Shown here: positions 7,815 to 13,737 of the stretch, one piece after another | How the letters are laid out: every line of letters starts with the position of its first letter | How positions within the stretch are numbered: the first letter of the stretch is position 1 | From: Eubacterium sp. | GTDB lineage: Bacteria > Bacillota_A > Clostridia > Lachnospirales > Lachnospiraceae | Direction: 5' to 3' | Length of the DNA stretch: 13,737 bases | NCBI GenBank assembly: GCA_024687845.1 | Contig: JAILEL010000329.1 | Span: 1-13,737, forward strand | Translations under genes and position numbers: made by a program | The notes under the pieces: generated by a model | What the model was told of the DNA's origin: nothing | Seen by the model: the letters and a program-made list of their open reading frames with translations, nothing else | Database searches by the model: none

Positions 7815-8987
7815 TTATTCCTGTTCAACTACTATAGCATCTGCCTCTCCATCCTTCTGGCAGATATTAACATATGCTTTAAGTTCCGGTTTTATGCTTC
7901 TCATATAGCCTTTGGTTTTTTCCGGATCTGAATATATTTTCTCATAATAAATTGCAGAAAATGCATCATTAAGGTTTTCAAGGTTCATTATCTGCCTCTC
8001 TTCAAAAGCAAATTCGCCCTCGCTCCACCAAAGCAGTCGAACAAATGTCTGGTTCTTTATAAACTGATTAACTACCCCATAGGTAAGGGATAGAATCTCA
8101 TCAACCATTTCATCATCACCCGAAAGCTCAACAAGTATCACCATCTGCTCATCTGACATTGAAACTCTGTCCTTAACCATCAGAATGTCTCTTTTGGCAG
8201 ACAGTTTCCAATGAATACTCATGAGTTTATCCCCTGGAATATATTCCCTCACATCAGAAACATCCGAGAAATCATGTCCCTTATTTACTGTCTCTTCGCT
8301 TTCAGTCATTCCACGAGACATGTCACTCATATCCAGTTCTTTCTCTGTAGCTCCATCAGGATATACTGTAACCTCTGCAGAAGTATTTACCTTCTTCTTT
8401 AATGATACAAATCCCAGCAGGTCCTTTACTGTTATAGTAGAAATAGTATATTTGTAAATTCCATTCATGGAGTAACTTATAGGAATATATTTTTCAAATG
8501 TATTTCTGGCGCTTCCCGGTAAAGAAAAAACTGCACCGCTGTCCTCAGCGTAAAATGTATTCTCAACGTCCAGCTTCACATTAACCTCCAGCGAAACCGC
8601 AAAGGATTTATTGATTACCTTCAACAGAAGATATCCGATGGAGTTTCTCTCAATATGATTCTCCGGAGCCGAAAGATTAACCTTAATCGACCTATAAGCA
8701 AATATAAAAACAAGCATATCAAAAAAAGGAGCCGCTATCACTATTGACAAAATGATCATCATAAAGAAATTCCTAAGGAAATCATACATATATATAGCTA
8801 TAACCAGCTGAACTACATATGCCAGAATCATATAAATATGAATCCTTGTTCCCAGAGGTTTTTTAAGGCTCTCTCTGAACCTTACTTCTTTACGACGTTC
8901 TAAGGACTCCCTGAAGCCTGTTATTCCATTACCGGAAGTGCCCTGCGCCCCGGTTCTATATGAAATTGTAGAATTTGAATCTGCCAT
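7815..8987 (-). CDS. DUF58 membrane protein (MoxR partner)
   Basis: The 390-aa protein has two adjacent TM helices (about 51-70 and 74-98) after a basic N-terminus, a beta-rich region (about 100-210), and the DUF58 domain. The domain signature is SDVREYIPGDKLMSIHWKLSAKRDILMVKD (about 244-273), i.e. the R-x-Y-x-x-G-D-x-x-x-x-I-x-W-K core typical of the family, followed by a vWA-like region. DUF58 proteins are encoded next to MoxR ATPases and are thought to be their client or adaptor at the membrane. The exact activity is not known. It lies 42 nt after moxR. GGAGG lies about 12 nt before the chosen ATG. Confidence 0.93.
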   Translation of the reverse strand: MADSNSTISYRTGAQGTSGNGITGFRESLERRKEVRFRESLKKPLGTRIHIYMILAYVVQLVIAIYMYDFLRNFFMMIILSIVIAAPFFDMLVFIFAYRSIKVNLSAPENHIERNSIGYLLLKVINKSFAVSLEVNVKLDVENTFYAEDSGAVFSLPGSARNTFEKYIPISYSMNGIYKYTISTITVKDLLGFVSLKKKVNTSAEVTVYPDGATEKELDMSDMSRGMTESEETVNKGHDFSDVSDVREYIPGDKLMSIHWKLSAKRDILMVKDRVSMSDEQMVILVELSGDDEMVDEILSLTYGVVNQFIKNQTFVRLLWWSEGEFAFEERQIMNLENLNDAFSAIYYEKIYSDPEKTKGYMRSIKPELKAYVNICQKDGEADAIVVEQE

Positions 8988-9029
8988 ATATATCAGATTC
9001 CTCCAGTAGCTAAACTTTGTATGTATTGA

Positions 9030-9962
9030 CTACGATCTTGGTGTCTTCACATTCTGGATCAGACTTCTCATAGCCATATCCATATTCATTCCCTGTGCCC
9101 TTGCCCTCTGTCCAAGCTTAACTCTATGGCCCAGAGTATCCTTTACGACACTTTGAACATCCTCAGCCGTAACAAAGTCTCTTCCATCTATAACAGCCAT
9201 AGCCTTAGCCATATTCAGAATTGCAATAGTCCCTCTCGGACTGGCTCCCATAGAAAAGATGTCATTCACTCTTGTCTCTTCAACAATATCAACTATATAT
9301 TCATATATCTCATCTCTGACAAACATATCATTAGAGAGCTTTCTAAGCTCCACAAGCTCATCAATTCCAATCACCTTTTCAATCTTTGAAATCGGATTGG
9401 ATGCATTTCCTTTCAGTATCTTAACAGCATCCTCATGTTCAGGATAGCCCATGGACAGGCAGACCATAAAACGGTCCAGCTGGGATTCCGGAAGCAGCTG
9501 TGTACCGGAAGAACCATATGGATTCTCCGTGGCAATAACCACAAAAGGATCCGGAAGCTTCCTTGTAACTCCATCCACGGTGGCAGTGCCTTCTTCCATA
9601 ACCTCAAGCAGCGCAGACTGCGTCTTAGGCGAGGTTCTGTTGATCTCATCTGCAAGGAACAGATTACAGAATACAGAGCCTGGTCTGTACTCGAATTCCT
9701 TCGTTGCAGAATTGTACATTGAAAATCCAAGAATATCACTTGGAAGAACGTCTGGTGTAAACTGAACTCTCTTATACTCCATTGACATACTTCTGGCAAA
9801 AGCAGTCGCAAGTGTAGTTTTTCCAACTCCCGGAATATCTTCCATTAGAATATGCCCTCCGGCGATAACCGCCGCCAGAACCTTCTTAACAACCATATTC
9901 TTTCCCTTAATTACAGAATTAACACTGTCCTGAACAGCCTGAGTTTTTTCAGATATATTCAT
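9030..9962 (-). CDS. MoxR-family AAA+ ATPase
   Basis: A cytoplasmic chaperone-like ATPase that uses ATP hydrolysis to activate or assemble partner proteins. At 310 aa it has the usual MoxR length. Motifs seen are Walker A IPGVGKTT (43-50), Walker B LFLADE (101-106), the MoxR-typical INRTSPKTQSALLEVMEEG segment, sensor 1 ATENP (N147), the arginine-finger region ESQLDRF (R164) and sensor 2 GASPRGT (R243). It is the first gene of a MoxR-DUF58-transglutaminase operon, a known conserved set, which makes the DUF58 protein its likely partner. GGGAG (9970-9974) lies 7 nt before the ATG and supports the start. The promoter is at 10031-10059. Confidence 0.96.
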   Translation of the reverse strand: MNISEKTQAVQDSVNSVIKGKNMVVKKVLAAVIAGGHILMEDIPGVGKTTLATAFARSMSMEYKRVQFTPDVLPSDILGFSMYNSATKEFEYRPGSVFCNLFLADEINRTSPKTQSALLEVMEEGTATVDGVTRKLPDPFVVIATENPYGSSGTQLLPESQLDRFMVCLSMGYPEHEDAVKILKGNASNPISKIEKVIGIDELVELRKLSNDMFVRDEIYEYIVDIVEETRVNDIFSMGASPRGTIAILNMAKAMAVIDGRDFVTAEDVQSVVKDTLGHRVKLGQRARAQGMNMDMAMRSLIQNVKTPRS

Positions 9963-10030
9963 TAATTTTCTCCCTTATAAATCTATCTATAAAACCATAT
10001 TTCTCATTTTTCTATAAATTTATAAGGAAT

Positions 10031-10059
10031 ATTGTATCAATTATTCAAATATTTGTCTA
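10031..10059 (-). promoter_or_regulatory. Promoter of the MoxR operon
   Basis: On the minus strand: -35 TAGACA (10054-10059), a 17-bp spacer, and -10 TACAAT (10031-10036). Each hexamer is one base off consensus. The predicted start near 10024 gives a leader of about 60 nt before the moxR ATG. The first 30-bp repeat (10062-10091) begins 2 bp upstream of this -35. Confidence 0.65.
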
Positions 10060-10061
10060 AC

Positions 10062-10091
10062 ACTTGTTATTATTCACGGTTCATGAGATAA
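10062..10091. repeat. Direct repeat copy 1, next to the moxR -35
   Basis: Begins ACTTGTTA and ends GTTCATGAGATAA. It matches copy 2 (10167-10196) at 23 of 30 positions, with the two ends conserved and the middle variable. Copy starts are 105 bp apart. The location suggests a regulator binding site, which is inference. Confidence 0.5.
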
Positions 10092-10166
10092 GTAAACAAA
10101 AATGACTGCTTGCAGGCACTTCTTATTAAATAGATTCCAAAACTTCAGAAACTTTTCATATTTTAA

Positions 10167-10196
10167 ACTTGTTACCAATGCCAGTTTATGAGATAA
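10167..10196. repeat. Direct repeat copy 2, next to the -35 of the BIG2 gene
   Basis: Begins ACTTGTTA and ends GTTTATGAGATAA, in the same orientation as copy 1. It stops 3 bp before the -35 hexamer at 10200-10205, a position where an activator could contact RNA polymerase. The match to copy 1 is imperfect (23 of 30). Confidence 0.5.
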
Positions 10197-10199
10197 TAG

Positions 10200-10228
10200 T
10201 TGACAGCGCAGTGATATGGTTTTATCAT
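10200..10228 (+). promoter_or_regulatory. Promoter of the BIG2-domain protein gene
   Basis: Perfect -35 TTGACA (10200-10205), a 17-bp spacer and -10 TATCAT (10223-10228). The predicted start is near 10235, about 34 nt before the ATG, which also has a strong AAGGAGG RBS (10255-10261, 7 nt spacing). This looks like a highly expressed gene. Confidence 0.75.
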
Positions 10229-10268
10229 TCATAGCGAGTTAAAAAAGTTTTAAAAAGGAGGTTTTAGT

Positions 10269-10964
10269 ATGAATACAATCAAGAAACACAGCAGAATATA
10301 TTCAGCCATTGCACTTGTTCTTGCAATGATGTTTATCTTCTCTTCCTTCCCTGTTTCAGCCGCATCTAAGACTACTACAAAGAAACTCAAATTAAGCAAA
10401 ACAAAGGTCAGTCTTGCTGTAGGAATGACAGCTTCACTTAAGCTCAAGGGGCTGGACAACCAGAAGAAAGCAAAATGGAAGTCATCCAAGAAAAACATAG
10501 CTACAGTTGACAAATTTGGTCTTGTAAAGGCTGTTGCTCCTGGTAAAACAGCCATCACAGCAAAATACAAGGGCAAAACTTACAAATGTATCGTTACTGT
10601 TTATGAAAACAAGGTTGTTCTTGATACTTCCAAGATGGGTTGGAAATATACACTCAATAACAACATAAGTTATCAGTTCAACGAAATGGAATTTGATAAA
10701 GACGGAAATCTCAAGGTTAAGATTCAGTTCTATGATGAGAGTTCTCTTTACAAATACACCATTTACTCATTCTCACTTAAAATCAGAGGAGTAAATGGAA
10801 AACCTTTCGTAAATAAGTGGCTGAAGCTTTCTAATCCATTTGAAATCAGAAGCAAGAAATACTACACACTTACACTTACAGTCAACAGAGACAATGTTAA
10901 GAATGTTGTAGATCTTACAAAGATTAATTCAGCTAAGTTTAATGGTCTTGTAACAATTAATTAA
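10269..10964 (+). CDS. Secreted protein with bacterial Ig-like (BIG2) domain
   Basis: This 231-aa secreted protein starts with a signal peptide: basic MNTIKKHSRI, a hydrophobic core at about 12-27, and likely cleavage after VSA near 31. One BIG2 domain spans about 39-112, with the typical order KLSKTKVSLAVGMTASLK, then W-K-S-S-x-x-x-I-A-T-V-D-x-x-G-L-V-K-A-V-A-P-G-K-T-A-I-T, ending in YKCIVTVYE. The C-terminal ~115 residues look beta-rich and Lys/Asn-rich, and I do not recognise them. There is no sortase motif, TM helix or enzyme motif, so it is released or held non-covalently. BIG2 domains usually mediate surface or carbohydrate/protein contact. The gene stands alone between a near-consensus promoter and a strong terminator. 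Confidence 0.88.
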   Translation: MNTIKKHSRIYSAIALVLAMMFIFSSFPVSAASKTTTKKLKLSKTKVSLAVGMTASLKLKGLDNQKKAKWKSSKKNIATVDKFGLVKAVAPGKTAITAKYKGKTYKCIVTVYENKVVLDTSKMGWKYTLNNNISYQFNEMEFDKDGNLKVKIQFYDESSLYKYTIYSFSLKIRGVNGKPFVNKWLKLSNPFEIRSKKYYTLTLTVNRDNVKNVVDLTKINSAKFNGLVTIN

Positions 10965-10983
10965 ATTATTTGTTTTTTGGCTT

Positions 10984-11007
10984 GTTTGCTAGTTTGCTAG
11001 TTTGCTG
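10984..11007. repeat. Three tandem copies of an 8-bp unit (GTTTGCTA)
   Basis: Two exact copies and a third with its last base A to G (84-91, 92-99 and 100-107 of this stretch) lie between the BIG2 stop codon and its terminator. They are flanked by TTTGGC (10976-10981) and GCCAAA (11008-11013), so the array sits in a potential stem-loop. Confidence 0.7.
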
Positions 11008-11030
11008 GCCAAATTAATTAAAATCAAATC

Positions 11031-11056
11031 ATGCCCCGTAGTTTCCTACGGGGCAT
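11031..11056 (+). terminator. Strong intrinsic terminator after the BIG2 gene
   Basis: A perfect 11-bp GC-rich stem, ATGCCCCGTAG (11031-11041) with CTACGGGGCAT (11046-11056), has a TTTC tetraloop and is followed by ATATTTTAT. It ends the BIG2 transcript 67 nt after the stop codon and should insulate ung from it. I see no clear separate promoter for ung between 11057 and 11120. Confidence 0.88.
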
Positions 11057-11120
11057 ATATTTTATCTAAGTCACCGAAACTCCCAAATAGATTACAAAAC
11101 CATATACAGAGGAAATAAAT

Positions 11121-11795
11121 ATGCCACCAATTACAAATGATTGGGCAACAGCCCTGAGACAAGAATACAGCAAGGACTATTATAAGAAGCTTTTTGAATT
11201 CATCGGAAGAGAATACTCTACCACCACGGTTTATCCACCTGGAGACGATATATTTAATGCATTCCATCTGACACCACTTGCTAAGGTCAAAGTAGTAATA
11301 ATCGGACAGGATCCTTACCATGAGCCGGGACAAGCACACGGACTGTCTTTTTCTGTGAAACCCGGCGTTCAGATTCCTCCATCTCTTCAAAATATTTATA
11401 AAGAACTGGAGACTGACTGCGGATGCTATATTCCAAATAATGGATATCTCGTAAAATGGGCTGAGCAGGGAGTTCTCATGTTAAATGCAGTTCTCACCGT
11501 GAGAGCACATCAGGCAGCTTCACACCAGCAAAAGGGCTGGGAAAAGTTTACAGATGCTGCAATTAAGGTACTGAACGAGCAGGACCGACCAATCGTATAT
11601 CTGCTCTGGGGAAGCTTCGCACGGAGTAAAAAAGCAATGCTTGATAATCCCAAGCATCTAGTTCTTGAAGCCGCACACCCATCTCCACTTTCAGCCTACA
11701 AAGGATTCTTCGGATGTAAACATTTCAGTAAAGCAAACGCATTTCTGGAGCAAAATGGAGAGTCTCCAATCGACTGGCAAATCACTAATATATAA
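11121..11795 (+). CDS. ung: Uracil-DNA glycosylase, family 1
   Basis: Removes uracil from DNA by cleaving the N-glycosidic bond, the first step of base-excision repair after cytosine deamination or dUTP misincorporation. At 224 aa it has the full family length. Motifs are the water-activating loop GQDPYH (62-67, catalytic D64), GLSFSV (74-79, with the uracil-stacking Phe F77), LNAVLTV (121-127), and the minor-groove intercalation loop HPSPLS (186-191, catalytic H186) followed by AYKGFFGCKHFSKAN. AGAGGA (11108-11113), 7 nt before the ATG, supports the start. It is a single-gene unit between two terminators and shows no link to its neighbours. Confidence 0.97.
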   Translation: MPPITNDWATALRQEYSKDYYKKLFEFIGREYSTTTVYPPGDDIFNAFHLTPLAKVKVVIIGQDPYHEPGQAHGLSFSVKPGVQIPPSLQNIYKELETDCGCYIPNNGYLVKWAEQGVLMLNAVLTVRAHQAASHQQKGWEKFTDAAIKVLNEQDRPIVYLLWGSFARSKKAMLDNPKHLVLEAAHPSPLSAYKGFFGCKHFSKANAFLEQNGESPIDWQITNI

Positions 11796-11805
11796 ATATA
11801 TCCAC

Positions 11806-11849
11806 AAAAAGAAGACGCTTAAAGATATTCTTCAAAGCGTCTTCTTTTT
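11806..11849. terminator. Bidirectional terminator between ung and the DUF4234 gene
   Basis: A perfect 15-bp stem joins AAAAAGAAGACGCTT (11806-11820) and its complement (11835-11849), with a 14-nt loop. T runs flank it in both reading directions. It lies 10 nt after the ung stop and 23 nt past the stop of the convergent DUF4234 gene, so it serves both. Confidence 0.92.
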
Positions 11850-11872
11850 TTAATTTCAATAAGTATAGATTC

Positions 11873-12205
11873 CTATGCAACCTTGTTGATTGTATCCTGC
11901 ATGAGGCAGTAATTTACAATACCAAGTCCAAAGATTCCAAGAATAAGGTAAAGAACAGGAGAATTAGAATCAGCTGAGCCCTTAATTCTATCAACTCTTT
12001 CACCCATCTTGTAAAACCAATAGAATCCATAGATACCACATGTTACAAGTGTTAAAAGGAATACCATTCCACCACTTGTTGCACCCTGCTCGCCTGAGAG
12101 ATAATTGATCTCATCATTCATTTTGATCATCCAGTAAATTCCATAAATACCGCATGTCACAACTGTAAGCAGAATACATACACCAATGTTTCTTTGTGTT
12201 GCCAT
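11873..12205 (-). CDS. DUF4234 small membrane protein with internal duplication
   Basis: This 110-aa protein has three hydrophobic segments. Two are copies of one unit, LLTVVTCGIYGIYWMIKM (about 12-29) and LLTLVTCGIYGFYWFYKM (about 50-67), each the typical DUF4234 T-C-G-I-Y-x-x-Y-W helix. A third helix spans about 83-101. The function of DUF4234 is unknown. I chose ATG at 12205 because AGGAAGGG (12214-12221) lies 8 nt upstream. The longer frame opening with GTG at 12214 would overlap that RBS and is unlikely. It lies 95 nt after the zinc-ribbon gene on the same strand and could share its transcript; a possible weak hairpin (12274-12298) lies between them. Confidence 0.85.
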   Translation of the reverse strand: MATQRNIGVCILLTVVTCGIYGIYWMIKMNDEINYLSGEQGATSGGMVFLLTLVTCGIYGFYWFYKMGERVDRIKGSADSNSPVLYLILGIFGLGIVNYCLMQDTINKVA

Positions 12206-12273
12206 CTCTTTCACCCTTCCTATGTAAAAATATTAACAACGTGTCTAAGAAAAAATACCATAAAACACGCTAA

Positions 12274-12298
12274 AATGCAATGCTTTTATACTTGCATT
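12274..12298 (-). terminator. Possible weak hairpin after the zinc-ribbon gene
   Basis: A 7-bp AU-rich stem (12274-12280 with 12292-12298, loop 11 nt) begins 2 nt after the stop codon and is followed on the minus strand by TTA. The stem is weak and the U run is short, so it may be an inefficient terminator or no terminator. Confidence 0.3.
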
Positions 12299-12300
12299 GT

Positions 12301-13572
12301 TTACTGCGAATTATTTTTTGCCTTCTTCTCTGTTGTTGTTCTAAGGAAATTATCATATCTGTTGGTTATGCGAAAACTTCCATTCACAACGTAATCTGCC
12401 GCCCGAGTACCTTTATGCACGCTCTTAGTCTTGCCCTTCATAGAAGATGCTATTATAAAAGCAATTATTAGTGCCACTATGCTGCAGCCTATGATACCCG
12501 CTCCGGAAAGTCCTGAGCCTACAATTGAAACTATCAGCATCAATACAGCTGCGATAGCTGCAAATGAGCCAAAGAGCACTCCCATATACTTTCCGTTACT
12601 GCAAGGGACATCTCCAACCAGCTTGCCAGTCTGTCCATTCATAGCAAATACATACTTATTGCCATTCCAGACAGTATTTAATATCCATACCGGATACAAA
12701 GCATATTTATATGCTGCCGCAGTTTTATTCCAGTTAAACGTGCGCTGATTTACACTATTATAATCCTTAACCTGACTTCTCAACATCTCCTCTGTTGATT
12801 TAGCCATACGCTCATCAGCTCTTGAAAGACACTGTTCTGCTGTAACATCATATCTGTCAGCAAGGTATCCTGCCATATAAGCTGAGCTATATGGTACTGC
12901 TGCGCTTAAATCATAAGGTTCAATGGAGTCCATAAGATCATCAGGCATTTTCTCAGATGCATCAGCTGGTATATTCTGAAATGATATTGTACCCTCACGG
13001 TAAACATCAAAATAATTCTTTTCTATATATTCATACTGCGCATCCTGGTGTTTATTCTCCTGAACAGCCTCGTAAGACGCATTTGCATATACATTTGCAT
13101 CATAAAGCCAGAATGGAACATATACACCCTTCAGTTCCTTGATATGATTGCCTGATTTGAATGCTCCCGGAGCAAGCTTCACGCTATTGATGTGCGCCTT
13201 CAGCTTCTCCTCTGCAGCATGTTTATTCAACTTGAACGGAATAACAAGATCTGGTTTAAGTGAACCGGCAAACTTACTGGATATAACTATCGGGCTGTCG
13301 CAGTAAGGGCATTTTGTAGATGCCATACTCTCATCTCCCACAACTTCACCACCACAGTTCTTGCATTCATAAACTACAAGGCCTTCCTGCTGAACATTCC
13401 ATTCATTATTGCTTGCTACATAATTAGCTTGACTAGCCATGCCACCTGCTGCTTCAAACTCAGCCACTGCATATTCAGAGCCACAACTGGAGCAGACAAG
13501 CTTCTGCTTTGTGCTGCTGAACTGCAAAGTGCCTCCACAGGCCATGCACCTATAATTTGTAATCTCAGCCAT
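12301..13572 (-). CDS. TFIIB-type double zinc-ribbon membrane protein
   Basis: The 423-aa protein has two zinc ribbons at its N-terminus: C9-x2-C12 with C27-x2-C30, and C70-x2-C73 with C88-x2-C91 (the last as CPYCDSP). A soluble domain follows with KGVYVPFWLYDANV (148-161) and YPVWILNTVWNGNKYVFAMNGQTGKLVGD (293-321). Two TM helices (about 330-352 and 357-377) and a basic tail end the protein. Families with this layout occur widely in Firmicutes without a known function; the ribbons may bind zinc for protein contacts and need not bind DNA. I chose ATG at 13572 because AAAGGGG (13580-13586) lies 7 nt upstream. The frame can extend to 13614, but that start lacks an RBS and would begin about 28 nt after the predicted transcription start. 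Confidence 0.88.
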   Translation of the reverse strand: MAEITNYRCMACGGTLQFSSTKQKLVCSSCGSEYAVAEFEAAGGMASQANYVASNNEWNVQQEGLVVYECKNCGGEVVGDESMASTKCPYCDSPIVISSKFAGSLKPDLVIPFKLNKHAAEEKLKAHINSVKLAPGAFKSGNHIKELKGVYVPFWLYDANVYANASYEAVQENKHQDAQYEYIEKNYFDVYREGTISFQNIPADASEKMPDDLMDSIEPYDLSAAVPYSSAYMAGYLADRYDVTAEQCLSRADERMAKSTEEMLRSQVKDYNSVNQRTFNWNKTAAAYKYALYPVWILNTVWNGNKYVFAMNGQTGKLVGDVPCSNGKYMGVLFGSFAAIAAVLMLIVSIVGSGLSGAGIIGCSIVALIIAFIIASSMKGKTKSVHKGTRAADYVVNGSFRITNRYDNFLRTTTEKKAKNNSQ

Positions 13573-13648
13573 TACATTTCCCCTTTCATATAATTCCTTA
13601 ACTACCTTCAACAAAAAATCAAATGTTTTCTAGCAAAAAACACCTATA

Positions 13649-13677
13649 ATTATAATAAAAAGGTTCAAAACAGTCAA
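13649..13677 (-). promoter_or_regulatory. Promoter of the zinc-ribbon gene
   Basis: On the minus strand: -35 TTGACT (13672-13677), a 17-bp spacer and a perfect -10 TATAAT (13649-13654). The start is expected near 13642, about 70 nt before the chosen ATG. The promoter overlaps the hairpin at 13654-13698: the -35 is in the loop and the spacer covers one arm. Confidence 0.72.
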
Positions 13678-13698
13678 ACCGTTCCGAACCTTTTTATT
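13654..13698. terminator. Terminator hairpin, probably of a gene beyond the right edge
   Basis: A perfect 13-bp stem, AATAAAAAGGTTC (13654-13666) with its complement (13686-13698), has a 19-nt loop and T runs on both strands. It would end a minus-strand transcript entering from the right of the window. The 39 bases between it and the window end show no recognisable coding sequence. Confidence 0.75.
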
Positions 13699-13737
13699 AG
13701 TAATCTATTCAGATGTTTATAATCTATATTACTCTGT

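Noticed and set aside
9413..9826. ORFs on both strands overlapping moxR
   Set aside because: They are other-frame products of the well-supported MoxR gene and show no recognisable motifs.
12206..12300. Promoter for the DUF4234 gene (TTGCAT, 17 bp, TATTTT)
   Set aside because: Spacing is right but the -35 matches only three of six bases; co-transcription with the zinc-ribbon gene is as likely.
13573..13614. Longer N-terminus for the zinc-ribbon protein
   Set aside because: The internal ATG at 13572 has AAAGGGG at 7 nt, while the upstream ATG has no RBS and the extra residues are not part of the zinc ribbon.
1..13737. Mobile elements, CRISPR arrays, toxin-antitoxin or phage-defence genes
   Set aside because: No transposase, integrase, terminal inverted repeats, regular spacer arrays or known defence domains were seen; MoxR-DUF58 here fits a housekeeping envelope operon.

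Overview
The window looks like chromosomal DNA of a Firmicute, most likely a Lachnospiraceae member of the Butyrivibrio/Pseudobutyrivibrio/Roseburia type. The reasons are low GC, AGGAG-type ribosome binding sites, sigma-A promoters with 17-bp spacers, and characteristic families: a DUF5711 protein beside CvpA, a secreted BIG2-domain protein, a DUF4234 protein and a TFIIB-type zinc-ribbon membrane protein. The genus cannot be fixed from sequence alone. I see no phage, insertion sequence or CRISPR signal.

Layout. (1) Positions 1-352 hold no protein gene. They contain the terminator of the first operon, followed on the minus strand by what looks like an rRNA operon promoter with an AT-rich UP region, a boxA-like antitermination element and a leader hairpin. 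The rRNA itself would lie beyond position 1. (2) Positions 353-3756 (minus) are a tight three-gene operon: DUF5711 beta-propeller-like membrane protein, CvpA-family membrane protein, and a membrane GGDEF diguanylate cyclase. It has its own promoter (3911-3939) and a roughly 150-nt leader. (3) Positions 3962-9962 (minus) are a MoxR ATPase - DUF58 - membrane transglutaminase operon, a known conserved arrangement, here followed by a membrane-anchored GH25 muramidase. It starts from a promoter at 10031-10059. No clear terminator separates it from region 2, so readthrough is possible. (4) Positions 9963-10268 are a divergent intergenic region. Two imperfect 30-bp direct repeats lie exactly 105 bp apart, one against the -35 of each divergent promoter. 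(5) On the plus strand follow a secreted BIG2-domain protein (10269-10964) with a near-consensus promoter and RBS, a strong terminator, and uracil-DNA glycosylase (11121-11795). (6) A bidirectional terminator separates ung from two minus-strand genes, a small duplicated DUF4234 membrane protein and a double zinc-ribbon membrane protein. The promoter of the last gene is embedded in a terminator hairpin.

Taken together, most of the window concerns the cell envelope. MoxR/DUF58/transglutaminase probably assembles or remodels a surface or membrane complex, GH25 cuts peptidoglycan, and the DUF5711/CvpA/GGDEF operon may link an extracytoplasmic sensing or scaffold module to c-di-GMP. These functional links are inference from gene order. 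The strongest leads are the paired repeats at the divergent promoters, the DUF5711-CvpA-GGDEF operon, and the GH25 joined to the MoxR operon. I found no clear evidence of a wholly new system.
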